Shown here: one piece after another, positions 19,136-26,952 of the stretch
Layout of the letters: each line of letters starts with the position of its first letter
Position numbering within the stretch: the first letter of the stretch is position 1
Source of the DNA: Paenibacillus sp. FSL H8-0332
Lineage (GTDB): Bacteria; Bacillota; Bacilli; Paenibacillales; Paenibacillaceae
Direction of reading: 5' to 3'
Length of the DNA stretch: 64,000 nt
NCBI RefSeq assembly: GCF_037963835.1
Contig: NZ_CP150145.1
Span: forward strand, 558,001-622,000
The notes under the pieces: generated by a model
Database searches by the model: none
Seen by the model: only the letters and a program-made list of their open reading frames with translations
What the model was told of the DNA's origin: nothing
Program-made: the position numbers and the translations under genes

Positions 19136-20515
19136 GTGAAAAAGGTCAGTACAGCAATTTCAGCGCTCTTTATACTAGTTATGATCATAGCCGTCTGGGT
19201 ATGGGCAGTGTCAGTACATACCTGGACCCTGGCGGGGACCTTGGCATCCCTGCTTTGTCTGGCCCTGTTTATCTGGACGGGCTTGCGGGCCATTCCCGCT
19301 ATAACCGGGTACATCATGAGCCCCGGCGCACTAAGGACGTTGAATACGGACGACTCGCCGGAGGAACGGCAGCGGATCTGGTGGAAGATTGTGCTGTGGG
19401 TGATATTCAGCCGGGTGCTGCTGATCCTTGCGGCTTATGTATTCTGGGTGCTTCGGGAGGGCGGCTCCGGCAGTCTGTTCTCCCGCTTCATCGAGATGTG
19501 GCATATCCGCGGAATTGATGCGATGTCTTATCTGGGCATTGCCGAGCGGTGGTATGTGACGGAAGGGGACCCCAGATTTCATATTGTATTTCTGCCGTTC
19601 TTCCCCGTTATGATCAAGCTGGCGCAGTTCTTCACAGGCAATTATATGGCTGCCGGGTTCGCCGTAGCCAATCTTTGCACGCTTGCAGCGGCGTTGTTCG
19701 CTTATGAACTGGCCCGGCTGGATATGGGACGCAGGCACGCCCTGCGGGTAGTGAAGTACATCTTCATCTTTCCGTCAGCCTTCTTTTTCTTCTTGCCCAT
19801 GACTGAGGCTTTGTTCCTGCTGCTCTCCCTGATGGCGCTGTATTTTGTGCGCAAAAAGCGCTGGCTGCTGGGCTGCCTCTGTGCGGCGCTGGCCGGATTC
19901 ACCCGTTCCCCGGGGATTCTGCTGGCCGTACCGATTGCCGTGGAATTTGCCCGGGAGCTGGCCGCTGGTTACAGGTCTATGGACCGGAAGGCTTTTACGA
20001 ATAAGCTGATCTTGGCCATGGTCTCCCTGGTGAGCGTCTCCTTCGGTCTGCTGGCTTATCTCTACATCAACTACAATGTGACGGGCAACGCGTTCCAGTT
20101 CAGTATTTATCAGCGGGAGCACTGGTCGCAGCGCTTCTACTTCTTTTTCGATACCGTGAGATATCAGATAGAGTATGCGGTGAATACCTTCAAGGATGCC
20201 GATTACCGGTCGTTCCTGGGGCTGTGGCTGCCGAATTTGAGCGCGATCTTCCTGGTCCTCTTCATGATGCTCCGCAGTGCGAAGAAGCTTAATCCCGCAT
20301 ACATGGCGTACATGATCGCCTATTTCGTCTATGTGGTGGCCCCGACTTGGCTGCTGTCTGCCCCGCGTTATTTTGCCGTAGCTTTTCCGCTGGCCTTCGC
20401 GGCTGTGCTGTTGACGGAGGATAAGAGATGGAAGGATATCCTGCTTACCACGCTATTTATTGCGGGGGGTCTCCTGTATCTGGCGGTGTTTGTATCCGGT
20501 TATCCGGTATATTAG
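19136..20515 (+). CDS. PIG-V-like membrane glycosyltransferase
   Basis: About 459-aa integral membrane protein with 10 or more helices. After the second helix comes RGIDAMSYLGIAERWYVTEGDP, followed by IVFLPFFPVMIKL; this D..YLxIA..GY-like first outer loop and FFP motif are those of the PIG-V (mannosyltransferase) group of GT-C enzymes, which use a polyprenyl-phosphate sugar. GTG at 19136 has GGAGG 5 nt upstream and is preferred; an in-frame ATG at 19085 lacks a site but would add 17 residues. The acceptor is unknown. It is followed after 24 nt by the YgjP-type gene. Confidence 0.72.
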   Translation: MKKVSTAISALFILVMIIAVWVWAVSVHTWTLAGTLASLLCLALFIWTGLRAIPAITGYIMSPGALRTLNTDDSPEERQRIWWKIVLWVIFSRVLLILAAYVFWVLREGGSGSLFSRFIEMWHIRGIDAMSYLGIAERWYVTEGDPRFHIVFLPFFPVMIKLAQFFTGNYMAAGFAVANLCTLAAALFAYELARLDMGRRHALRVVKYIFIFPSAFFFFLPMTEALFLLLSLMALYFVRKKRWLLGCLCAALAGFTRSPGILLAVPIAVEFARELAAGYRSMDRKAFTNKLILAMVSLVSVSFGLLAYLYINYNVTGNAFQFSIYQREHWSQRFYFFFDTVRYQIEYAVNTFKDADYRSFLGLWLPNLSAIFLVLFMMLRSAKKLNPAYMAYMIAYFVYVVAPTWLLSAPRYFAVAFPLAFAAVLLTEDKRWKDILLTTLFIAGGLLYLAVFVSGYPVY

Positions 20516-20539
20516 TGTGTACTAGAAATTACAGAAACG

Positions 20540-21205
20540 ATGGTGGCTATGCAGATTCAACTAGAAGATCAGATGGTGACGTTACATGTCCAGTATGCCA
20601 AGCGTAAGAAGCTTTCCGTAACGGTAGACGGCTCGGATCTCATTACCGTTAAGGCGCCGAAGGGAACGAGTGAAGAGACGATTCTAGGTGCGGTAGCAAG
20701 TCTAGGCCCGAAGATTCTGGAGAAGTTGCGCAGCAATGCGGCGGCCCGGCAGGTGCCGAAGGTTAAAGCTTATGAGGGCGACGAAGAAACCTTTTTGTAC
20801 ATGGGGAAGGAGCATGCGCTGCATGAGTTAATTGGGGACAGGCAGGCGGATGCCGGGGAGCTGAAGCTTGCGCTGAAGAAGTTCTATACGGCCAGTCTGA
20901 AAAAAATCATCGCAGAGCGCATCAAGCCCTACCAGGCGCAACTCAGAGTGAAGCCAAAGAGTATTGAGATTGTGGAATCACGGACCAAATGGGGGAGCTG
21001 CAGCTTTGACGGCAAGCTGACGTTCAACTACCGCCTGGCCATGGCGCCGCCTGAAGTGATCGACTATGTCATTGTTCATGAGCTGTGTCATCTGCTGCAT
21101 ATGAATCATGACCGTTCCTTCTGGCGGCGCCTGGGAAGCATAATGCCGGACTATAAGGAGAAGGAAGCGTACCTGGCCCGGCAGGGGCAGTTTATGACAC
21201 TGTGA
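20540..21205 (+). CDS. YgjP-like (SprT/M48-type) metallopeptidase
   Basis: 221-aa cytoplasmic protein of the YgjP (DUF45) family. The zinc motif HELCHLLHMNHDRSFW (HExxH with a third His after it) is near residue 177, and the family signature SRTKWGSCSFDGKLTFNYRLAMAP precedes it. The ATG at 20540 is used; an ATG three codons later (20549) is equally possible and no strong ribosome site decides. The role is unknown. The gene is close behind the glycosyltransferase gene and convergent with the GNAT gene (31-nt gap). Confidence 0.85.
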   Translation: MVAMQIQLEDQMVTLHVQYAKRKKLSVTVDGSDLITVKAPKGTSEETILGAVASLGPKILEKLRSNAAARQVPKVKAYEGDEETFLYMGKEHALHELIGDRQADAGELKLALKKFYTASLKKIIAERIKPYQAQLRVKPKSIEIVESRTKWGSCSFDGKLTFNYRLAMAPPEVIDYVIVHELCHLLHMNHDRSFWRRLGSIMPDYKEKEAYLARQGQFMTL

Positions 21206-21236
21206 ACATTTTACAGGTTAAAAGTGTAGCGTACGC

Positions 21237-22112
21237 CTAGGCGATGGAAGTAGCCGGATGCTTGATGTTAGCAGGATACTGCAGTCCGCCCTGAGTCCGG
21301 ACGAATAGGCCCTCAGAATGGCTGCTGCCTGACAATTCCAGGCCAGGGTCATCCGGGGTGAAGTGGAAAACGATTGTCTCCGTGTCGCTGTCCGCAAGCT
21401 TTAGGGCGATTTCGCGGCAGGAGAAGGGCTGTGTGCTGATCAGATCGAAGAGCTCAAGCTGCCCATTCTCCTGCTGGCAGATGGCAATGAGATTCTCGTC
21501 CTCCAGGTAGTAGAGCTGATCGCTGAACACATTCAGGCAGTAGAACATCAGGAGTCCATGGGCGCCGCTGACGCCAAGACGCTCAGATACCGGTACCCGC
21601 TGTGCTCCAAGGGTAGAGACCAGGCTCAGATCATGCGGGTCGGCGAGATTCAGCTTGCGGATTGCCGCAGATCCGGCAGCGCCTCCGGGGCAGGCCATGG
21701 AGAAGATCTGCTCTTCCACCGGGTGGAAGCCGAATTTAGGATAGAACTCCAAGACTGACTCATTGGCGAAAAGATACATGAATTCACATGCTTGTCCGTA
21801 ATCCTCCAGCACCTTGTCCATCAACCGGGCAGACAGGCCGCGTCCTCTATAGTCAGGATGAGTCATCACCGTTCCGATCTGCACAGCATGGGACTTCACC
21901 CCATTAATAATTAGCTCTATGAGATTCACCGAGACATTGGCCACGATCCGGTCTCCCTCCGCATAAGAATAAGGAACATACTTATCCGTCCAGCAGCCCC
22001 CCTCATACCAGCGCTCCAGCTCTAGCTCGAACGTGTCTTTTGCCAGCTCGAAAAAGCTATTCCGCAGCGGCTCTATATCTTTGTAATCCCTAACAAACTT
22101 CAATTCTTGCAT
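21237..22112 (-). CDS. GNAT family N-acetyltransferase (Eis-like)
   Basis: 291-aa protein: N-terminal GNAT domain with the acetyl-CoA loop YRGRGLSARLMDKVL (about residues 95-110) and VMTHPDYRG before it; the C-terminal half (from about 150) resembles the second domain of Eis/YitI-like acetyltransferases. The acyl acceptor is unknown. GGAGTGAT precedes the ATG. It lies 42 nt downstream of the RimJ-like GNAT gene on the same strand and may be co-transcribed. Confidence 0.82.
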   Translation of the reverse strand: MQELKFVRDYKDIEPLRNSFFELAKDTFELELERWYEGGCWTDKYVPYSYAEGDRIVANVSVNLIELIINGVKSHAVQIGTVMTHPDYRGRGLSARLMDKVLEDYGQACEFMYLFANESVLEFYPKFGFHPVEEQIFSMACPGGAAGSAAIRKLNLADPHDLSLVSTLGAQRVPVSERLGVSGAHGLLMFYCLNVFSDQLYYLEDENLIAICQQENGQLELFDLISTQPFSCREIALKLADSDTETIVFHFTPDDPGLELSGSSHSEGLFVRTQGGLQYPANIKHPATSIA

Positions 22113-22154
22113 GGTCTATCACTCCATATAGTATATTTGTCCTCATTCACCCAT

Positions 22155-22739
22155 TTAATATTCAACCCCGCGAACCTTTGAGTAGACCATTGTGTCTCTC
22201 AAGCTCCCCTGTACATCAGTCTTGTCATTGCGCAGGATACCTTCCAAAGTAAAGCCAGTACGTTCGGCTACGCGAGCGCTCTGTGTATTGCGGGAATCGC
22301 AGCGGATCTCCAGCCGGTTAGCTTGTAGCTCCTGTATGGCGAAATCCGCAATGGCATTCACCGCTTCCGTGATGTAACCTTGACCCGCGAATGAGGTGTG
22401 TACCCAATATCCGATTTCAAATTTACGCACCCGCCAATCGATCCGGTGCAAGCCGCTGCTCCCGATAAGCTGTCCCGTCTTCTTATGAAAAAGCAGCAGC
22501 CGGATATCGCTGCGTTCCAGGAACTGCAGCCGTGATTTCCGGATGGATACCTCTGATTCTTCCACAGAAGGGACCTGCTGGGCCCAAGGCATCCAGTGCC
22601 GTAATTCCGCTGCGCTTTCCTGTACTGCTTTATGTACAGCGGCACCGTCTCCCCATAATACTGAGCGGATTTGCAGGCGGCTGCTTTCGAAGCTTTCCGG
22701 TACGGGAATCAGGATGGGGTCCGTTGAATAATTGTCCAT
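22155..22739 (-). CDS. RimJ/RimL-type GNAT acetyltransferase
   Basis: 194-aa GNAT protein. The N-terminal ESSRLQIRSV, the middle WRVRKFEIGYWVHTSFAGQGYITEAV and the end NTQSARVAERTGFTLEGILRN are the RimJ/L (YjcK/YdaF) pattern; the acetyl-CoA loop is FAGQGYI. It probably acetylates the N-terminus of a ribosomal or other protein, or a small amine. AGGAGC lies before the ATG. It is divergent from the lasso peptide operon; the 233-nt gap between them holds the direct repeats at 22798. Confidence 0.87.
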   Translation of the reverse strand: MDNYSTDPILIPVPESFESSRLQIRSVLWGDGAAVHKAVQESAAELRHWMPWAQQVPSVEESEVSIRKSRLQFLERSDIRLLLFHKKTGQLIGSSGLHRIDWRVRKFEIGYWVHTSFAGQGYITEAVNAIADFAIQELQANRLEIRCDSRNTQSARVAERTGFTLEGILRNDKTDVQGSLRDTMVYSKVRGVEY

Positions 22740-22797
22740 GAATCTAGCTCCTATTAAAGGTATTTGGTGAATCAGTCAATATCAGTATAAGCCATTA

Positions 22798-22841
22798 TAT
22801 ACCATAGGTCATATTTCAGGGTTTTAATACCATAGATTATA
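22798..22841. repeat. Direct repeat TACCATAG upstream of lasso cluster
   Basis: Two copies of TACCATAG followed by an AT-rich half (22800-22814 and 22828-22841), 28 nt apart (nearly three helical turns), with a further ACTATAGT to the right. They lie in the divergent promoter region and may bind a regulator of the lasso cluster or the GNAT gene. Confidence 0.35.
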
Positions 22842-22972
22842 ACTATAGTCAATACGCTAAAGGATACCTAAAAGTACTCTCTGGTACTATTCACATTTAA
22901 TGGCAAGAACGTTATCGTAGGTAATAAGAAGTGTTCACTGTAACGAATTTATAGACAGCTGGAGGTTAACCC

Positions 22973-24898
22973 ATGAGTGCAATCGCCGGGATCTATTCTA
23001 TGCAGCATGGGCCGCTGGACCCGGAGCTTGGCCCGCGCCTGATGCAGGAGCTGCAGCGTTATCCGGCGGATGATGCTCGGGGCTGGAATACGGAAGGGCT
23101 GTTCCTCGGGTGCCACGCACAGTGGATTACCCCGCAGTCCCGGGGCGAGGTCCTTCCCTACTATGATCCGCAGCGGAAGCTGGCGATCGTAGCTGACGCC
23201 ATCCTTGATAACCGCAGCGAGCTCTTCGGACAACTTCAGGTTGTCCGGGAGGATCAGGAGTCGATGCCGGACAGTCTGCTGATTCTTCTGGCCTATGAGA
23301 AATGGGGAGATCAGGCTCCGGTGCATCTGGTCGGAGATTTTGCCTTCATGATCTGGGATGCCGGCAGGCAGACGCTGTTTGGAGCGAGGGATTTCTCGGG
23401 GAGCCGTACGCTGTACTTCCACCGCTCAGGCAGACAATTCTCCTTTTGCACCGTGATTCATCCGCTATTCACGTTAATGGATGGAGAACACACGCTGCAT
23501 GAAGGCTGGATCTCGGAATATCTGGCGGGCCAGGGCCGGATGGATGTCGCGGATATGTTCTCCACGGTTTATCAGGGTGTGGAGCAGCTGCCCCCGGCAC
23601 ATTCGATGACAGTCAGCGCGAAGGGGATTACCTTCTCCAGATATTACACCTTCCAGACGCCGTCTCCACTCCGGCTGCGCAGCAATGGCGAGTATGAGGA
23701 AGCATTCCGTGAGGTATTCGGACGGGCCGTCCGGGACCGGTTGCGTACCCATCTTGAAGCTGGTGCGAACTTAAGCGGCGGGCTGGACTCGGGGGCGGTG
23801 GTGAGCTTTGCAGCGGAGGAGCTTCGCCGCACCGGCAAGCCACTGTACACCTTCAGCTCGTATCCCCTGGATCACTTTACAGGGTTCAAGCTGGGCCAGC
23901 GGGTGACCGATGAGCGTCCATATATTCAGGAGACCATCGACTATGTCGGGAACATTGAGCCTAGCTTCTACAATTTTCCTGACCGCAGCTCTTATGGCGA
24001 AATCGACGAATGGCTCGATATTATGGAGATGCCCTACAAATTCATAGAGAATTCCTATTGGCTCAAAGGTATATATGAACAAGCCGGACTGAAGAATGCC
24101 GGTGTGCTGCTCAGCGGACAGCGGGGCAACTGGAGTATCTCCTGGGGACCGGCGCTGGATTACCAGGCGAAGCTGCTGCGTGAATTCCGCTGGTTCCGCT
24201 TTTACCGGGAGAATAAGCTGTACAGCCATTCGATGGGCGTAAGCCGCAAAAGAATGCTGAAGATTGCCGGGCGCAAGGTATTCCCCGCCCTGGGCCAGCT
24301 GATGGCTGGGAAGCAGGAGGCTGCGCCGGAGCTGATCCATCCTGAATTTGCCCGGCGGACCGGGGTGCAGGAGCGGCTGAAGGAGCTGGACCAGTCGCCT
24401 GCTTCCCAGACCGTGTACGATATCCGCAGAGAGCATTTCCGCCAGCCGCATGTCTGGAATGTGAACGGAACGGCGGCTACCAAGCTGTCGCTGAAGTACA
24501 GGGTATGGGACCGGGATGCGACGAATGACCTGCGTGTCATCAACTTCTGTATGTCGGTGCCTGAGGAACAATACGTCCAGAACGGTATGGATCGCTCGCT
24601 TATCCGCCGGGCGATGGAAGGGCGGCTGCCGGATAAGGTCAGGCTTAACCAGACCCGGCGCGGTATCCAGGGGGCGGACGGCATTACACGAATGCTGCCC
24701 GAGTGGCAGAGGTTCCAGCAGGAGCTGAGGGAGATGCTGCAAGACCCCCGTACTTCGTCTTATCTGAATCGTCCCGGGCTCGCCGGATGTTTGGACCGGC
24801 TGGGTAGTGAGCCCGAACCATTATTAATCTTTAACACGGATTTCCGCCTTCTTACACGAGGACTGGTGTTCTACCGCTTTTTGAAGCGGCTCTCCTGA
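22973..24898 (+). CDS. paeC: Lasso peptide macrolactam synthetase (asparagine-synthetase-like, class C)
   Basis: 641-aa homologue of asparagine synthetase B that activates the ring Asp/Glu side chain of the cleaved core with ATP and closes the isopeptide bond to the new N-terminus. It starts MSAIAGIYS, so the catalytic Cys2 of true AsnB is missing, as in lasso cyclases. The PP-loop motif SGGLDSG begins at residue 268; the C-terminal domain ends near FLKRLS. Length is normal for the family. GGAGG precedes the ATG. The precursor gene begins 28 nt after the stop. The symbol is by analogy to the paeninodin cluster. Confidence 0.93.
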   Translation: MSAIAGIYSMQHGPLDPELGPRLMQELQRYPADDARGWNTEGLFLGCHAQWITPQSRGEVLPYYDPQRKLAIVADAILDNRSELFGQLQVVREDQESMPDSLLILLAYEKWGDQAPVHLVGDFAFMIWDAGRQTLFGARDFSGSRTLYFHRSGRQFSFCTVIHPLFTLMDGEHTLHEGWISEYLAGQGRMDVADMFSTVYQGVEQLPPAHSMTVSAKGITFSRYYTFQTPSPLRLRSNGEYEEAFREVFGRAVRDRLRTHLEAGANLSGGLDSGAVVSFAAEELRRTGKPLYTFSSYPLDHFTGFKLGQRVTDERPYIQETIDYVGNIEPSFYNFPDRSSYGEIDEWLDIMEMPYKFIENSYWLKGIYEQAGLKNAGVLLSGQRGNWSISWGPALDYQAKLLREFRWFRFYRENKLYSHSMGVSRKRMLKIAGRKVFPALGQLMAGKQEAAPELIHPEFARRTGVQERLKELDQSPASQTVYDIRREHFRQPHVWNVNGTAATKLSLKYRVWDRDATNDLRVINFCMSVPEEQYVQNGMDRSLIRRAMEGRLPDKVRLNQTRRGIQGADGITRMLPEWQRFQQELREMLQDPRTSSYLNRPGLAGCLDRLGSEPEPLLIFNTDFRLLTRGLVFYRFLKRLS

Positions 24899-24926
24899 AG
24901 GACGTTTCTTGAAAGGGGGTGACAAG

Positions 24927-25052
24927 ATGAAAAAGGAATACAGCAAGCCTGCATTGGAAGTGTTGGATGTGAAAATGACTATGGCTGGCCCAGGGGTATC
25001 CATTGCCGATGCGTTCCAAGCCGATCCAGATGAAATCGTTAGTCACTCCTAG
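24927..25052 (+). CDS. paeA: Lasso peptide precursor (paeninodin-like)
   Basis: 41-aa precursor, too short for usual gene calling. Leader MKKEYSKPALEVLDVKMTM (19 aa) carries the RRE-binding pattern Y5-x-x-P8-x-L10 and the conserved Thr18 at position -2. The 22-aa core starts AGPGVSIAD and ends DEIVSHS. Ala1 to Asp9 gives a nine-residue macrolactam ring; the thirteen-residue tail holds bulky Phe and Gln early and His-Ser last. The closest relative I know is paeninodin, whose C-terminal Ser is phosphorylated. AAGGGGGTGACAAG precedes the ATG. The gene lies between cyclase and kinase genes and is followed by a hairpin. Confidence 0.93.
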   Translation: MKKEYSKPALEVLDVKMTMAGPGVSIADAFQADPDEIVSHS

Positions 25053-25070
25053 TCTTCTGCATTACCGCTC

Positions 25071-25116
25071 AGCCCTAATCCCTCTTAGCTTGCTGGAGGG
25101 GGATCAGGGCTATCCC
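25071..25116 (+). terminator. Hairpin (attenuator) after lasso precursor gene
   Basis: AGCCCTAATCCCTC (25071-25084) pairs with GGAGGGGGATCAGGGCT (25095-25111), followed by ATCCCTTTAT. The T-run is poor, so partial termination or 3' protection of the precursor message is more likely than a full stop. Confidence 0.65.
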
Positions 25117-25243
25117 TTTATCCGAAGTAACGTTCCGACTTGAAATATAAGAATGTATAGGTTTCACGCTATACATTGCAATGCCGTTTCCACTTGTCAT
25201 CCGCAAGACAACGGGTGAAATTGACTGAGATGGAGTGAGCAGT

Positions 25244-26182
25244 ATGGCTGGCACAGTGCAATGCCTCGGTTATAAGGCTTTTGGCCTGCAGATCCTCAGT
25301 GAGTTCCCGTTGCCGGAACTTCCCCGTACGGATCACCCCGGAAGGATAGGGAGCCTGTCGGTAGTTGAAGGTCATCTAACGGATCGCTGGGAAGATATAC
25401 CGAAGATTACGCCGAATCTGGGCATCGCGGAGCATGAAGTGATGTTCATGGTGAAGGGCACCGCTATTTTTTCCATACAGAACGGCAGTACCATTACAGT
25501 CTCTCCAGCAGCAGGCGCAGATCCGGATAGTATCCGCTTGTTCATTCTGGGCAGCTGTATGGGTGTAGTGTTGATGCAAAAAGGCATACTGGCCCTGCAT
25601 GGCAGCTCGCTTGTGCTGGACAATAAGGCCTATGCGCTGGTGGGGCGTTCAGGTGCGGGTAAATCCACGCTTGCCTCCTATCTGATGGATCAGGGACATC
25701 TCCTGGTCAGTGACGACGTTATTCCCGTGTTGGTGCATAATGGACATCCATTAGCTGTTCCAGGTTATCCGCAGCAGAAGCTGTGGCAGCAGAGCCTGGA
25801 CTATTTGGGAATGAATTCGTCTGCGTACCGTCCGTTATTTCAGCGGGAGACCAAGTTCGCCGTACCGGTGCATGACCGGTTCCAGAGTGAGCCGCTGCCG
25901 CTGGCCGGCATATTTGAACTGTCTGTGGTGCAGGACGGGCCGGTGGCCGTAGAGGCGATAAGCGGCTTGGACCGGCTTCATACCTTATACAATCATACTT
26001 ATCAAAAAGCGCTGGTTGACCCTATGGGTGTCAGAGAATGGCACTTCGGGCTGCTGGCCTCGTTCGTGAACCGGCTGCCGATGTACCGGCTGACCCGCCC
26101 TGAGCAGGGCTTCAGTGCACCGCAGCAGACAGAAATGATTATGGAGACGATTATGCCCAAGGTGAAGGAGATGAACCTATGA
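25244..26182 (+). CDS. paeK: Lasso peptide kinase (HPr-kinase-like)
   Basis: 312-aa homologue of HPr kinase/phosphorylase. P-loop GRSGAGKST at residues 134-142, preceded by ALHGSSLVLDNKAYAL, and acidic SDD at 156-158 followed by VIPV; these are the marks of the PaeK/ThcoK kinases that phosphorylate the C-terminal Ser of the lasso precursor. The ATG at 25244 has GGAGTGA upstream; a GTG at 25235 is possible. It overlaps the RRE gene by 4 nt, so kinase, RRE and protease are translationally coupled. An ABC-ATPase role is excluded by lack of a signature motif. Confidence 0.9.
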   Translation: MAGTVQCLGYKAFGLQILSEFPLPELPRTDHPGRIGSLSVVEGHLTDRWEDIPKITPNLGIAEHEVMFMVKGTAIFSIQNGSTITVSPAAGADPDSIRLFILGSCMGVVLMQKGILALHGSSLVLDNKAYALVGRSGAGKSTLASYLMDQGHLLVSDDVIPVLVHNGHPLAVPGYPQQKLWQQSLDYLGMNSSAYRPLFQRETKFAVPVHDRFQSEPLPLAGIFELSVVQDGPVAVEAISGLDRLHTLYNHTYQKALVDPMGVREWHFGLLASFVNRLPMYRLTRPEQGFSAPQQTEMIMETIMPKVKEMNL

Positions 26183-26484
26183 ATATGAATACTACAGAAG
26201 TGTTGTCGCTGGATTCGGTACTGGTTCAACGGGAAGGCAATATCGCAAGTGATATGGACGGCGAGAAGGTCATGCTGAATGTGAAGAACGGCAAATACTA
26301 CAACCTCGGCGAAGTCGGCGGTGAGATCTGGGAAGCATTGGCTTCACCGGTATCGATTCGGCAGATTGCCGGGAAGATGCAGGAGATCTTCGAGGTGCCC
26401 GCAGAGCTGGCGCAGCAGGATGTCATTGATTTTGTACAGAATCTGCTGAATGAGGATCTGGTCTCCATCGTTAGCGGACCATGA
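26179..26484 (+). CDS. paeB1: Lasso RiPP recognition element (PqqD-like, B1)
   Basis: 101-aa PqqD-like winged-helix protein. The segment GEKVMLNVKNGKYYNLGEVG followed by IWEAL is the standard RRE beta-hairpin/helix pattern. It binds the YxxPxL part of the leader and presents the precursor to the protease and cyclase. It is coupled to both neighbours by 4-nt overlaps. Length is normal for a separate B1 protein. Confidence 0.92.
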   Translation: MNMNTTEVLSLDSVLVQREGNIASDMDGEKVMLNVKNGKYYNLGEVGGEIWEALASPVSIRQIAGKMQEIFEVPAELAQQDVIDFVQNLLNEDLVSIVSGP

Positions 26485-26939
26485 TGACCCTCCGGCGGCT
26501 CCGTCTTCTGCTGGTGCATGACAAGGCGTTGCTTGCGCTGCTTCCCGAGACATTGTGGCGGCTGATGCTGGTCCGAATCCAGCTGTTGTTCCCCTTTGCC
26601 AGGACGGCCCCGCAGCTTGGGGTGAAATCCCTGGAGACTCCCTCAGTATCCAAAGCTTCCGATATTCGCCGCATCCAGCAGATTACCAAGGCGATCCGGG
26701 TGATGAGCCGCTATACTCCCTGGAAAAGCACCTGTATGGTCCGGGCGGTAGCCGCCCTGAAGATGCTGGAGAAGCGGGGCATTGAGAGTACCCTCTATAT
26801 GGGGGTGGCCCGCGATAAGCAGGGACAAATGATTGCCCACGCCTGGCTGCGCAGCGGAGCCCATTATGTCTCCGGGGATGATGCTATGCAGGGCTTCGTG
26901 GTGGTGGAGAAGTTCGCGAAGGTGTTACAAGCCGAGTAA
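26481..26939 (+). CDS. paeB2: Lasso leader peptidase (transglutaminase-like, B2)
   Basis: 152-aa cysteine protease that removes the leader after Thr-x. Cys85 in STCMVRA and His120 in IAHAWL are the catalytic pair; an acidic GDD (132-134) follows and can supply the third residue. The first 60 residues form the usual helical start of B2 proteins. It overlaps the RRE gene by 4 nt. It works only together with the RRE protein and needs the cyclase for efficient turnover, as known for the family. Confidence 0.92.
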   Translation: MMTLRRLRLLLVHDKALLALLPETLWRLMLVRIQLLFPFARTAPQLGVKSLETPSVSKASDIRRIQQITKAIRVMSRYTPWKSTCMVRAVAALKMLEKRGIESTLYMGVARDKQGQMIAHAWLRSGAHYVSGDDAMQGFVVVEKFAKVLQAE

Positions 26940-26952
26940 TCGAGGTGGGTCC

